DNA of 64,000 bases, taken from NCBI GenBank assembly GCA_964565415.1, contig CAZMEX010000003.1:1-64000 (forward strand), read 5' to 3'. The notes under the pieces are model-generated. The model saw nothing but the letters and a program-made list of their open reading frames with translations, was not told the origin of the DNA and ran no database searches. Shown in pieces: positions 41,117 to 50,230 of the stretch. This DNA comes from JAIOSM01 sp964565415 (lineage in GTDB: Bacteria; Desulfobacterota; Desulfobacteria; Desulfobacterales; Desulfobacteraceae). The stretch's first letter is position 1. Each line of letters opens with the position of its first letter. Made by a program: the position numbers and the translations under genes.

Positions 41117-41353
41117 ATTATTAAAGTAGCATCCATTTTGAGTGGATTGATATTTTTTCTATTACTTTTCTCAAAAGGAGATAATTTCACATCTCCAGAG
41201 ACTATAAGATAGGAAAATATAATTTGTCAAGCTGATTTTTCTTTGTTTCAAGGGCGGGACACATTTGACATAAATGTCTTTCTTTGTTAATTCCATACTG
41301 CATTTACTATTGTAAATAAACATGCTCTTGATTTTAAATGGATAGATGATTAG

Positions 41354-42922
41354 ATGATAAATTATAACTTTAAGCAGGCATATCTTACTCGATTTTTTCC
41401 TGCGCTTTTAAGTGGGTTTTTATTGGCTCTTGCCTTTCCCGGAGCAAATTTATATCCCCTGGCATTTATTGGATTAGTCCCTCTTCTTATCTGTATTGAA
41501 AATATGGGGAAAAAAGAGCGATTTGCCGCAGGAATGGTTGCAGGCTTTGTACATTTTCTAACATTGATACATTGGTTTACAGGCACAATGCATACCTATG
41601 GGCATCTTAATATACTGATTGCAGTCTCATTGCTGGTATTGCTCTGCCTCTATTTCGCACTCTATTTTGGAATATTTTCCCTGGTAATCGGAACATTTAA
41701 ATTTAACTCTTTTACCATGCCGTTTTTTGCAGCAGGTCTCTGGGTTGCCCTTGAATATTTACGCAACTATTTTTTAACAGGATTACCCTGGTGTCTTATG
41801 GGATATAGTCAGTATTTAAATAATTATTTTATTCAGATAGCTGATATAACGGGTATATATGGCATATCATTTTTCATTGTTTTGATAAATGCATTTTTTG
41901 CTTTATTGGTAATTAATTTCCAAAAAGAGAGGAGAAAAGTTGTCTTGTCAGGAATTTCTATTTTAATAATTTTTTTCTCTCTTTTCCTATATGGAAACTT
42001 AAGGAAAAATGAAATTGATATTTTGATAAAAAATGCTGCCCATACAAAATTAGCAGTAGTGCAGGGAAATATCAGACAGGATGTAAAATGGGACAAAAAA
42101 CATTTAAATAACACCATAGAGATATATTCTGGTCTATCTGAAAAGGTTTCCAGAGAAAACCCTGACCTTATTATCTGGCCGGAAACTGCATTGCCCTTTT
42201 ATTATGGGGTTTCAAAAAAGCTTTCTGATAAAGTTGATATTTGCGTGAGAAAGGCAAAGACTTCCTTTTTGGTTGGAAGCCCGGCTTTTGAGAGGGATAA
42301 TGAGGAGACAAAATACTTTAACAGGGCATATATGCTGGATAAATTCAGTGTTCAAACAGGACAATATGACAAGGTGCATCTTGTACCTCTTGGTGAATAT
42401 GTCCCCCTGGGTAAATACATGACTTTTCTTGGCAAGCTTACAGAACAGACCGGGGATTTTACTCAAGGAAAGTGTGACACCCAGCCGCTAGCGTTTGGTG
42501 TAAATAATGCTGGTATTCTTATCTGCCTTGAAATTATTTTTCCCTCTCTTTCAAGAAAATTTGTTCAAAAAGGAGCAGATGTATTATTGACAATTACCAA
42601 TGATGCATGGTTTGGAGCTTCCTCAGCTGCTGAGCAGCATTTTTCCATGGCAGTATTCAGGACAATTGAGAACAGAAGAAGCCTTGCAAGGGCAGCAAAT
42701 ACAGGAATAAGCGGTTTTGTTGATCCAAAGGGAGAAGTTCTTAAAAAAACACAACTTTTTGTTGAAGCAAGTCTTGTCCATAATTTGCCAATATTAAAGA
42801 TCAAGAGTTTTTATACAATTTATGGAGATATTTTTGCTATTTTATGCACCATTGCAATTTTTACCTGTTTTGTGATAAATATGGTATTAATGCCAAGGCT
42901 TGAGAAAAAAGCTTTAGATTAA
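41354..42922 (+). CDS. lnt: Apolipoprotein N-acyltransferase
   Basis: A 522-residue protein with six or more N-terminal membrane helices (about 12-215) and a nitrilase-like periplasmic domain (about 225-480). The catalytic triad is visible: Glu in IIWPETALPF, Lys in YDKVHLVPLGEYVP, and Cys in GILICLEIIFP. Lnt adds the third acyl chain to lipoproteins, letting them be sorted to the outer membrane, which fits the BamD and other lipoproteins in this window. The residue after the Cys is Leu rather than the usual Tyr. No clear ribosome binding site precedes ATG 41354. Confidence 0.93.
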   Translation: MINYNFKQAYLTRFFPALLSGFLLALAFPGANLYPLAFIGLVPLLICIENMGKKERFAAGMVAGFVHFLTLIHWFTGTMHTYGHLNILIAVSLLVLLCLYFALYFGIFSLVIGTFKFNSFTMPFFAAGLWVALEYLRNYFLTGLPWCLMGYSQYLNNYFIQIADITGIYGISFFIVLINAFFALLVINFQKERRKVVLSGISILIIFFSLFLYGNLRKNEIDILIKNAAHTKLAVVQGNIRQDVKWDKKHLNNTIEIYSGLSEKVSRENPDLIIWPETALPFYYGVSKKLSDKVDICVRKAKTSFLVGSPAFERDNEETKYFNRAYMLDKFSVQTGQYDKVHLVPLGEYVPLGKYMTFLGKLTEQTGDFTQGKCDTQPLAFGVNNAGILICLEIIFPSLSRKFVQKGADVLLTITNDAWFGASSAAEQHFSMAVFRTIENRRSLARAANTGISGFVDPKGEVLKKTQLFVEASLVHNLPILKIKSFYTIYGDIFAILCTIAIFTCFVINMVLMPRLEKKALD

Positions 42923-42941
42923 TATAGGGAGAAACTTGAAT

Positions 42942-44037
42942 ATGTCTTCAGAGCAAAAACAAAAAATAGATGAATTCTATGTAAAGATTGATAAACTCAA
43001 GGAGTATCTTTGACCTTCCTGTAAAAGAAAAACGATTAAAAGAGCTTGAACATTTTATAGCAAAAGAAGATTTCTGGGATGATCAGAATAAGGCAACCCA
43101 GATACTAAAAGAGCGTACCCGAATATCAGAACTTATTGAGGAGTGCGAGGGCATTTTTACTGAGGTGGAAGATGCTGATACTCTTCTTGAACTATCCCTG
43201 GAAGAGTCCGATGAAAAATCCTTGAAAGAAGCTGAAAAGCAGATATTTGTTCTTGAGAAAAAAATCAAGCAGTTTTCCATTAATATTACTCTGGATGGAG
43301 AAGATGACTCCAAGGATGCCCTTGTCTCCATAAATGCAGGTGCCGGAGGTACAGATTCCCAGGATTGGGCAGAGATACTTTTCAGAATGTATTCAAGATG
43401 GGTTGATAAAAAAGATTTTGGTTTTCAGATTATTGATTATCAACCTGGAGATGAAGCTGGCATCAAAGGAGTTACATTCAGAGTGGCTGGATACAATTGT
43501 TATGGTTTTTTAAAAGTCGAGTCAGGAGTTCACCGCCTGGTCCGCATCTCTCCTTTTAATGCTGCGGGAAAAAGACATACATCATTTGCTTCTGTTTTTG
43601 TATACCCTGAGATCAAAGATGAGATCACAATTGATATTGAAGAGTCAGATTTGAGAATTGATGTCTACAGGGCAAGTGGAGCAGGAGGGCAGCATGTAAA
43701 CAAGACCAGCAGTGCCGTGAGAATAACGCATGTTCCCACAGGTGTTGTTGCCCAATGCCAGCAGGAGCCGTCCCAGCACAAGAACAAAGAGATTGCAATG
43801 AAAGTCCTGAAATCAAGACTTTACCAGCTTGAAAAAGAGAAGCAGGATAAAAAAAAGCAGGAGATGCATGACAGCAAGGATGATATAGCCTGGGGAAGCC
43901 AGATTCGCTCCTATGTTCTCCACCCTTACAGATTAATTAAAGATCATAGAACAAATATTGAGGTGGGTGATGTGGATAGAGTTTTAGATGGTGATATTGA
44001 TCAATTTGTAGAAGGATTCCTTTTGCAGGAAAGCTAA
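42942..44037 (+). CDS. prfB: Peptide chain release factor 2 with programmed +1 frameshift
   Basis: Two pieces: ATG 42942 to CTT 43008-43010 (23 codons, ending KEYL), then a +1 shift over the in-frame TGA at 43011-43013 into GAC at 43012, giving a 364-residue protein. Downstream are the SPF tripeptide that reads UGA/UAA (RISPFNAAGKRH) and the GGQ motif (SGAGGQHVNKTSSA) that triggers peptide release. RF2 frameshifting is a known autoregulatory circuit: low RF2 makes ribosomes pause at UGA and shift. AGGGAG lies upstream of ATG 42942. The shorter reading from 42988 lacks the true N terminus. Confidence 0.96.
42999..43014 (+). promoter_or_regulatory. RF2 frameshift-stimulating site (SD-like AAGGAG, CTT-TGA-C)
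   Basis: AAGGAG (42999-43004) lies three bases before CTT (43008-43010), TGA (43011-43013) and C (43014), which is the classical slippery arrangement. The internal Shine-Dalgarno helps push the ribosome forward and the weak UGA-C context lengthens the pause. Confidence 0.95.
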
Positions 44038-44972
44038 AGGGTCTCTTTTATTGTGTTAATGATTTTTTCTCTTTCAATGGCAATGACAATGGCATTGTTA
44101 ATATCAATTTTTTCAAACCTGATGGTGTCTCCGGGAGTTACCTGGGCAACTGCTGCAATATCTGAAGAGATAATTGTTGCAATCTTTGCATATCCACCAA
44201 CTGTCTGTTCCACTAAAAGGATGATGGGTTGTTCACTGGGGGGTACCTGGATGCTTCCGGGCATGGATGGTTCTGAAATAATGCTTTTGGGCATGTTGTG
44301 TTTAATGGGAAGAGGTTTACCCTGCAATCGATATCCCATGCGGTCTGCCTTGGCAGTTACCATATATTCCTCAGAAAACAGGGTTTTAAGACTTTGTCCA
44401 AAATAATGATCCTGGGGTCCAAGAATTGCTCTCAAGCAGACATGGGTTGGATAATCAGGGATAAATTTTTTTAAGAGTACCCTCTCCCTTTTTAACAAAG
44501 GAGCATCAAAAGTTGCAAGAGTATCACCTTTTTGCAGGGGACGTCCTTTAAAGCCACCAATTTTTGCCCCTGCATAGGTGGAAAAACTTCCCATAACTTC
44601 AGGAAGACTGATGCCTCCGCTAAAGCTGAGATAAGCACGGCATCCAGCCTGTACCTGGCTTATATTAACAATATCTCCCGGCTTTACCCTGATGGAACAC
44701 CACTGCTCCTGAAGATTGTCATTAACAACCATTCTCATTTTGGCACCTGTTAAGGCAATATCCATTTTTTCTCTAATCTCAATGGATGGTCCCATGACCG
44801 TAAGCTCCATAACAGCAGCATTCCCATGGTTGCCCACCAATAAATTTGCCATGGTAAAAGCAAAGTCGTCCAAAACCCCTGAAACAGGAATTCCCATGTG
44901 CTGAAATCCAAATCGTCCCTTGTCTTGAATAGTTGTATATCCCCCTGGAGTTATAATTTTTATTTTATCCAT
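44034..44972 (-). CDS. pxpC: 5-oxoprolinase subunit PxpC (biotin-dependent carboxyltransferase-like)
   Basis: A 312-residue KipA/PxpC family protein. It opens KIITPGGYTTIQDKGRFGFQHMGIPVSG, with DDFAFTMANLLVGN, VMELTVMGP and later SMPGSIQVPPSEQPIILL and GYAKIATIIS. In E. coli-type systems PxpABC hydrolyses 5-oxoproline to glutamate with ATP. The same fold occurs in carboxyltransferase halves of urea amidolyase-like enzymes. It is last in gntR-dctPQM-pxpABC, with its start at the pxpB stop. The stop overlaps the convergent prfB end. Confidence 0.92.
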   Translation of the reverse strand: MDKIKIITPGGYTTIQDKGRFGFQHMGIPVSGVLDDFAFTMANLLVGNHGNAAVMELTVMGPSIEIREKMDIALTGAKMRMVVNDNLQEQWCSIRVKPGDIVNISQVQAGCRAYLSFSGGISLPEVMGSFSTYAGAKIGGFKGRPLQKGDTLATFDAPLLKRERVLLKKFIPDYPTHVCLRAILGPQDHYFGQSLKTLFSEEYMVTAKADRMGYRLQGKPLPIKHNMPKSIISEPSMPGSIQVPPSEQPIILLVEQTVGGYAKIATIISSDIAAVAQVTPGDTIRFEKIDINNAIVIAIEREKIINTIKETL

Positions 44973-45676
44973 TAATTTTGCTCCTGCTCTTGCAGTATTT
45001 TATACTCTTGTGGGGAGATTGGAAAAAATTTGATTTTATCGCCAGCCTTGTAAAGAAATGGTTTTTCCCGATGGGGTGCAAAAAGTTTTAATGGCGTTCT
45101 CCCGATAATCTGCCACCCGCCCGGGCTTGTAATGGGATACATGCCTGTCTGGTTATTTGCAATACCAACAGAGCCTTCAGGGACTGCCATTCTGGGTGTC
45201 TCAAGTCTTGGAGTAAACAGGTCTCTATTAAGCCCGCCCAGAAAAGCAAATCCCGGAGTGAAACCTATCATATAGATGAGATACTCAGGTTGGCTGTGAA
45301 GCTTAATGATCTCTTGCGCATTTAACCCAGAGGAGTCTTTTACATTTTCCATATCAGGACCATACTCTTTGCTGTAACAAACCGGGATTTTTACAACTCT
45401 GGAAGATTCAATATCTATCTTAAGTATATTGTCAATGCTTTTGACTTTAGTTTTTATTCTTTCAGGATGGGTTAATAAGGGATCAAATGTTAATAAAAGG
45501 GATCTATAGGCAGGTATGATTTCAGTGACACCCATTGGAGTATTTTTCTCCAATGCTGCTGCCATGGCTCTCACTCTGGCATTAATTTCAGGATTAATAT
45601 CCTGCCCAAATTCAATTAGCAGACCTCTCTCCCCTGCATATCGGAAAACAAGCTTTTCGCCCTTGGTTTTACTCAT
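44972..45676 (-). CDS. pxpB: 5-oxoprolinase subunit PxpB (KipI family)
   Basis: A 234-residue KipI-like protein. Features include YAGERGLLIEFGQDINPEIN, MGVTEIIPAYRSLLLTFDP, IPVCYSKEYGPDM, IYMIGFTPGFAFLGGL and PGGWQIIGRTPLKLF. It is a subunit of the ATP-dependent 5-oxoprolinase together with PxpC and PxpA. It overlaps pxpA by four bases and ends at the pxpC start, consistent with one complex. The stand-alone KipI of Bacillus is a sporulation kinase inhibitor, but the PxpABC context argues against that here. Confidence 0.92.
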   Translation of the reverse strand: MSKTKGEKLVFRYAGERGLLIEFGQDINPEINARVRAMAAALEKNTPMGVTEIIPAYRSLLLTFDPLLTHPERIKTKVKSIDNILKIDIESSRVVKIPVCYSKEYGPDMENVKDSSGLNAQEIIKLHSQPEYLIYMIGFTPGFAFLGGLNRDLFTPRLETPRMAVPEGSVGIANNQTGMYPITSPGGWQIIGRTPLKLFAPHREKPFLYKAGDKIKFFPISPQEYKILQEQEQN

Positions 45677-46452
45677 CCTTTATGAATCCTTCCCATGGGT
45701 ACAACTTTTATATTATTTGCTTCAAGTTTTTTTTTTATATTTTTAACAAGGTTTACTGCCGATGGGTTATCTCCATGGACGCATAAAGTTTGAACAGAGA
45801 GTTCAATCATTGTACCATCAATTGCTTTTATGAAACCATTTGCCATGTCAAGGGCTCTTTTTGCAACAAGATCAGGGTCTGAGATAACAGCCCCGGGCTC
45901 TTTTCTTGACACCAGGGTTCCCTGTGGAGTGTATGCCCTGTCTGGAAATGCTTCATAGACCACTCTAAGCCCAAGCTCCTCCCCAATACGACCCATGGTT
46001 TTTCCTTTTTCACCTGCCAGTGCTATAAATCTTAAATCAGGGTCCAGGCTCATAATGCTTTTTGCAACAGCTCTCGCAATGGTTTTATTTTCAACGGCAT
46101 CAAGGTAAAGCGCTCCATGGGGTTTTACATGATTAAGCAATACATTATGCACTTTACAAAAACCTTTGATTGCACCAATCTGGTATACAAGAGAGTTTTT
46201 AATTTCTTCTGTTGTCAATGCCATGCTTCTGCGACCAAAGCCCACAAGGTCAGGGTATCCAGGATGAGCACCCAGGGCAACACTGTTTTTCGCTGCCATG
46301 GCAATGGTCCTATTCATGACAACAGGATCTCCTGCATGGAATCCACAGGCAATGTTTGCCGATGTAATATAACACATTACCTCTTCATCCATTCCAAGTT
46401 TGTATGCACCAAAGCTTTCTCCCATATCACAGTTTAGATCCATGGTTTTCAT
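45673..46452 (-). CDS. pxpA: 5-oxoprolinase subunit PxpA (LamB/YcsF family)
   Basis: A 259-residue protein from ATG 46452 (AAGGAG eight bases upstream; the preceding TTG is less likely). It starts MDLNCDMGESFGAYKLG and has ITSANIACGFHAGDP, ALGAHPGYPDLVGFGRR, HVKPHGALY and VCVHGDNPSAV, with acidic and His residues expected for metal-dependent catalysis in this polysaccharide-deacetylase-like fold. It acts with PxpB and PxpC. It follows dctM by 15 bases in the same operon, suggesting the TRAP substrate is what this enzyme processes. Confidence 0.94.
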   Translation of the reverse strand: MKTMDLNCDMGESFGAYKLGMDEEVMCYITSANIACGFHAGDPVVMNRTIAMAAKNSVALGAHPGYPDLVGFGRRSMALTTEEIKNSLVYQIGAIKGFCKVHNVLLNHVKPHGALYLDAVENKTIARAVAKSIMSLDPDLRFIALAGEKGKTMGRIGEELGLRVVYEAFPDRAYTPQGTLVSRKEPGAVISDPDLVAKRALDMANGFIKAIDGTMIELSVQTLCVHGDNPSAVNLVKNIKKKLEANNIKVVPMGRIHKG

Positions 46453-46467
46453 CAAATATCTCCTTGT

Positions 46468-47778
46468 CTATTTGCCCACCATTAACTTAGGCAGATATAA
46501 TGCAATTTGTGGAAAGGCAGTAATAATAACAGTTGTTAACAGCATTAGAAAAAAGAAAGGCAGCGCATATTTTGCAACCTTTAATATAGGCTCATCTGTC
46601 AATCCCTGAATAACAAACAGATTGAATCCTACAGGTGGTGTAATCTGGCTTACTTCCACCATCAATATAAGATATATTCCGAACCAGATGGGGTCAAATC
46701 CTGCGGCTGTCACCATGGGGAGGGCAATGGGAAGAGTCATTACAACAATGGAAAATCCGTCTAAAAGGCAGCCCAAAACAATATAAACCCCACCAAGAAG
46801 AAGCATGAGCATATAGGGAGACAAGTGCATCTGATTTATCGCCTGGGTTATGGCAGCAGGAATTCCCAAAAATCCCATTGTTCTGGATAAAAAACCCGCA
46901 CCCACCACAATGAGCATGATCATGGCATTGGTTTTGACAGCTCCCTTCAGACATTCAAGAAGTATTTTCAGGGTCATCTGTTTATTTGTGACAGCAAAGA
47001 CCAGAGCGCCAAAAACTCCAAGAGCTGCAGCTTCCGTAGGTGTGGCATATCCTCCGTAAATACTGCCCAACACCATTAATATAAGTATCAATATCGGGGC
47101 AAGATCTTTGAGTCCCAGCAGGCGTTCTTTCCAGGAGTAGCTCTCCTTACCACTGGGTGCAATTTCCGGATTTCTTATTCCCCGGTAAATAATATAGGCA
47201 GAATAAATACCTGCTAAAAGCAACCCCGGTAAAATACCTGCGATGAACATTTTTCCTATGGAAACCTCGGCTAAAATCGCATAGACAATCATGATTAATG
47301 ACGGTGGTATTAGAAAACCAAGGGTTCCAGCTCCGGCAAGGGATCCCATGGAAAGGCTTTTATCATATCCAAGCTTGTCAAATTCAGCCAGGGTAATACG
47401 CCCCACAGTTGCAGTGGTTGCAGCACTGGAACCAGATACTGCAGCAAAAAGTGTACAGGAGACAATATTCATGAGCAACAGTCCACCAGGGAGACGATAA
47501 AGCCATGGCACAAGTGCTTTGAACAGTTTTTCAGAAATTCCTGATTTATATAATATCTCCCCCATGAGAATAAACAGGGGCAGAGCAACATATTCCCATT
47601 TTTCAATGCTTGCCCACACCGAGGATGCCATATTGTTTCCAGCAGGCAAAGAAGAGAAAAATGTCATTCCAATAAAGCCCACCATAAAAAGGGAAAAACC
47701 AACCCAGATTCCAAGGGACAGGCATAAAAAGAGAGCACCAAACACGATAATGGACATGAATAGAAGGTCAGTTTCCAT
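46468..47778 (-). CDS. dctM: TRAP transporter large permease (DctM)
   Basis: A 436-residue polytopic membrane protein from ATG 47778, behind GGAGGAGG; the longer reading to 47814 is within dctQ. About twelve helices are visible, with DctM motifs SLAGAGTLGFLIPPSLIMIVYA, ATPTEAAALGVFGAL and VSQITPPVGFNLFVIQG. It is the ion-coupled translocation subunit, working with DctQ and the periplasmic DctP to import organic acids or related compounds driven by sodium. TAATG overlap with dctQ. Confidence 0.95.
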   Translation of the reverse strand: METDLLFMSIIVFGALFLCLSLGIWVGFSLFMVGFIGMTFFSSLPAGNNMASSVWASIEKWEYVALPLFILMGEILYKSGISEKLFKALVPWLYRLPGGLLLMNIVSCTLFAAVSGSSAATTATVGRITLAEFDKLGYDKSLSMGSLAGAGTLGFLIPPSLIMIVYAILAEVSIGKMFIAGILPGLLLAGIYSAYIIYRGIRNPEIAPSGKESYSWKERLLGLKDLAPILILILMVLGSIYGGYATPTEAAALGVFGALVFAVTNKQMTLKILLECLKGAVKTNAMIMLIVVGAGFLSRTMGFLGIPAAITQAINQMHLSPYMLMLLLGGVYIVLGCLLDGFSIVVMTLPIALPMVTAAGFDPIWFGIYLILMVEVSQITPPVGFNLFVIQGLTDEPILKVAKYALPFFFLMLLTTVIITAFPQIALYLPKLMVGK

Positions 47779-48281
47779 TATATAACCTCCTCCCCGGTCT
47801 TGATGGCAATCCATGTCTTAAGACTTGTTGCAGCAAGCTGGATAAAAAAACAGGCTGCGCCCACAAGCATCACAGTTTGGGGAATCCACAGAGGTGTATG
47901 TGTCAGAGTACCCGAAGTGGATTCATATCTAATGGCAGATTGTACCATTTTAAAAAGATACCACCACAAATATCCCATGAAAACAGTTGTAATCAAAGTT
48001 GCAATAAATGTGATGATTCTGTCCACTGCTCCAGGTAAAAAACCTAAAACAAGGGTAATTCTGATATGACCCTTCTCTTTAAGGCAATATCCTGCCCCCA
48101 GGAAAATAATAGCAGCAAGACCATAGGCACTGTATTCATCTGCAATCAAGGTGGTTTTTTCAAACAGGTTCCATATAAAAATTTCTATCAGTATCAGCAG
48201 GGTCATCAACCCGAGAATAACAGCAGAAATATTTGCCATGAGATCACTTAAAGCATCGGCAAGCTTTGAAAGTTTATTCAT
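47778..48281 (-). CDS. dctQ: TRAP transporter small permease (DctQ)
   Basis: A 167-residue membrane protein with four helices. Recognisable features are the N-terminal helix LADALSDLMANISAVILGLM, EYSAYGLAAIIFLGAGYCLKEKGHIRI and LWIPQTVMLVGAACFFIQ. DctQ is the structural partner of DctM. It lies 91 bases downstream of dctP; a hairpin occurs in that gap. Its stop overlaps the dctM start, so translation is coupled. Confidence 0.92.
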   Translation of the reverse strand: MNKLSKLADALSDLMANISAVILGLMTLLILIEIFIWNLFEKTTLIADEYSAYGLAAIIFLGAGYCLKEKGHIRITLVLGFLPGAVDRIITFIATLITTVFMGYLWWYLFKMVQSAIRYESTSGTLTHTPLWIPQTVMLVGAACFFIQLAATSLKTWIAIKTGEEVI

Positions 48282-48301
48282 TTATGTCTCCACTTGTGAT
48301 C

Positions 48302-48352
48302 TGGAGGATAGAGAATGATACCATGGCTGTTTGTGTCATCCTGAATCCTCCA
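48302..48352 (-). other. Inverted repeat between dctP and dctQ
   Basis: On the minus strand, TGGAGGAT (48352-48345) can pair with ATCCTCCA (48309-48302) across a loop of 35 bases, an 8-bp stem. No T-tract. It sits in the 91-base gap after the binding-protein gene, where a partial terminator or mRNA-end stabiliser would raise binding-protein levels relative to permease. Confidence 0.35.
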
Positions 48353-48372
48353 AGATTTGGGGGAAAGATATT

Positions 48373-49362
48373 TTAACGATTTGTAATTTTGTTATATTGT
48401 TTTAAAATTGATCGGGCATCGTCTCCTGCTTTTTTTGCCCATTGATCCCTTAATTTATTACCAATTGCATTGAGCTCAGCCCGGAATTGAGAGCTTATAT
48501 TGTCAATGATCATACCGTTTTTAACAAGAGTGGCGCGGCTTTTACGATCCATGTCTCCTGCAAGGTTCCACATTTCATCTTCCATCTCAGCTGCGATTTC
48601 AAGAACTGTTGTCCGGGTTTTTTCATCTAATTTATTCCATGCATCCATGTTTACATTGATCATGTTTACAGGACCCACAATGTTGATGGGAGTAAAATAT
48701 TTTAATACTTCCCACGCTTTTGCATCAACACCTGAAACAGAAGAGGTGTACATTGAATCCATAAGACCTGCTTTCATGGCAGGATACACTTCTGAAAATG
48801 GCATTTTTCTTGCTGCAATGCCTGTGGCTTTCCCAAAAGCAAGTCCGGTACCATCATATACCCTCATTTTAAGACCATTTAGATCAGATGCGGATTTTAT
48901 TGGTCTCTGGGTGTAAATACCGGAAAAAGGCCAGACAGAGGTGTAGAGACTCATCTGGTTGAATTTTTTTAATTTTTTTGCATATTTTGGTTTTGCAAGT
49001 TGATAAAGAAGACGTTGTTCAAAGGCATTGGCAGAAATAAATGGCTGGGCAGTCAATGCAAGAACAGGTGCATCTCCTTCAACCATTCCTGTAGGAACCT
49101 CAGCAATGGCAAGCTGTCCTTCGGCAACAGCTCTTAAAAGTTCAGGACCTTTAAAACCAAGGGATGAACCAGGATGCAACACAATTGTCAATTCGCCATT
49201 GGTGGCTTTGGCAACTCTATCGGCAAACCTTTGTGCTCCCTGGGAATGGAAGTTGCCAGCTGAATAATTCAGATGCAGATCCCATTTTGTTTTTGCCTGG
49301 GCAGTGGAAAAAATTGTCACAAAAAACATCATTGCTGTCAAAACAATTAATAACTTTTTCAT
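48373..49362 (-). CDS. dctP: TRAP transporter periplasmic solute-binding protein (DctP)
   Basis: A 329-residue protein with a signal peptide ending STAQA (about residue 23). It has the DctP pattern: ELTIVLHPGSSLGFKGPELLRAVAEGQLAIAEVP, GLKMRVYDGTGL with the Arg that usually salt-bridges a carboxylate, and MPFSEVYPAMKAGLMDSMYTSSVSG. It captures an organic acid-type ligand in the periplasm and delivers it to DctQM. The linked pxpABC genes suggest 5-oxoproline or a related carboxylated lactam as ligand (inference). It follows gntR by 56 bases. Confidence 0.94.
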   Translation of the reverse strand: MKKLLIVLTAMMFFVTIFSTAQAKTKWDLHLNYSAGNFHSQGAQRFADRVAKATNGELTIVLHPGSSLGFKGPELLRAVAEGQLAIAEVPTGMVEGDAPVLALTAQPFISANAFEQRLLYQLAKPKYAKKLKKFNQMSLYTSVWPFSGIYTQRPIKSASDLNGLKMRVYDGTGLAFGKATGIAARKMPFSEVYPAMKAGLMDSMYTSSVSGVDAKAWEVLKYFTPINIVGPVNMINVNMDAWNKLDEKTRTTVLEIAAEMEDEMWNLAGDMDRKSRATLVKNGMIIDNISSQFRAELNAIGNKLRDQWAKKAGDDARSILKQYNKITNR

Positions 49363-49418
49363 TTAATTCTCCTTTTCTTTTCTATTGATATTATATGCAC
49401 TGCCATGCAAAGGATATT

Positions 49419-50111
49419 TTAAGATGTCATAAAAAGTATTATCCTCTGCCTGAAAGTGTCAATATGCTCCTTAAAAAGTTGTTTAAGCTTTAGCCCATCT
49501 TTAGCAGCAAGACTGTCTATGATCTGATCGTGTTCCTGTACAACAGATTGATAGTGGGTTTCAAGGGGTCGTTCAGGGTCAATAATATTGTCATAGGAGA
49601 GATAGGAGAGTCTTTTAGCTTCTTTTCGGACATCATTCACAGCTCTGATTAGAAATTCGTTTTGAGAACACTCTGCAAAATATATATGGAATTCATGGTT
49701 AGCCTCCACAAGATCAAATACTTTATTTGAGATAATAGCTTTTTTAACAGCCTTATTTGATTCAACCATTTTTTTTATCAGGGAAGAGGAATCCTTGGTA
49801 ATTGCCACATCAATTACACCAAATTCAAAGACCAACATACTTTCAAACATCGCTTTGGTGTTTTGAAGCGTGATGGGTCTGACAATAACCCCTTTTTTTG
49901 GATGGGATTCCACCATTTTTTCGCTGTGCAGCCTTACAATGGATTCTCTGATGGGGGTTCTGCCAATTCCCAAATCTTCCACAAGCTGATTTTCTTCAAG
50001 AAGCTGACCCGGTTGATACTCAAGGCAGATTATTTTTTTAACAATGGTCTCATAGGCAATTACAGCAAGGGGTTGTTTTGGGATTTTTTGAATTGATGCT
50101 ACTGATTTCAT
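49419..50111 (-). CDS. GntR family (FadR/FCD-type) transcriptional regulator
   Basis: A 230-residue regulator from ATG 50111; the frame runs upstream to 50210 but through the operator region, so the internal start is preferred. The winged-helix domain (about 10-75) contains YQPGQLLEENQLVEDLGIGRTPIRESIVRL and the wing SHPKKGVIVRPIT. The C-terminal FCD ligand domain is helical, with VEANHEFHIYFAECSQN and HDQIIDSLAAKD carrying His and Asp typical of metal-assisted carboxylate binding. It is the first gene of the minus-strand transport and oxoprolinase operon. The palindrome at 50155-50192 lies in the divergent promoter region and is its likely site. Confidence 0.9.
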   Translation of the reverse strand: MKSVASIQKIPKQPLAVIAYETIVKKIICLEYQPGQLLEENQLVEDLGIGRTPIRESIVRLHSEKMVESHPKKGVIVRPITLQNTKAMFESMLVFEFGVIDVAITKDSSSLIKKMVESNKAVKKAIISNKVFDLVEANHEFHIYFAECSQNEFLIRAVNDVRKEAKRLSYLSYDNIIDPERPLETHYQSVVQEHDQIIDSLAAKDGLKLKQLFKEHIDTFRQRIILFMTS

Positions 50112-50154
50112 TTGAATGGCGATCCTTATTAATTCAGGTTTAGAGCAACTAAAT

Positions 50155-50192
50155 ATATGCTTGACATGAAAATAAATATATGTCAAGTATAT
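50155..50192. promoter_or_regulatory. Long palindrome in the divergent gntR/biotin-carrier promoter region
   Basis: ATATGCTTGACAT (50155-50167) and ATGTCAAGTATAT (50180-50192) are inverted copies, with one mismatch in 13 bases, around a 12-base AT-rich spacer. The left arm contains a TTGACA hexamer for rightward transcription and the right arm provides one on the other strand. The overlap with promoters makes repression of both transcripts by the GntR protein plausible. Confidence 0.65.
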
Positions 50193-50230
50193 TTTAAAGA
50201 TAGTCATCATTCAGATAAAAGGAGAGAGCT

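Noticed and set aside
42988..44037. prfB starting at the ATT at 42988
   Set aside because: The frameshift site and the upstream ATG 42942 explain the gene better; ATT is a rare start and there is no suitable ribosome binding site.
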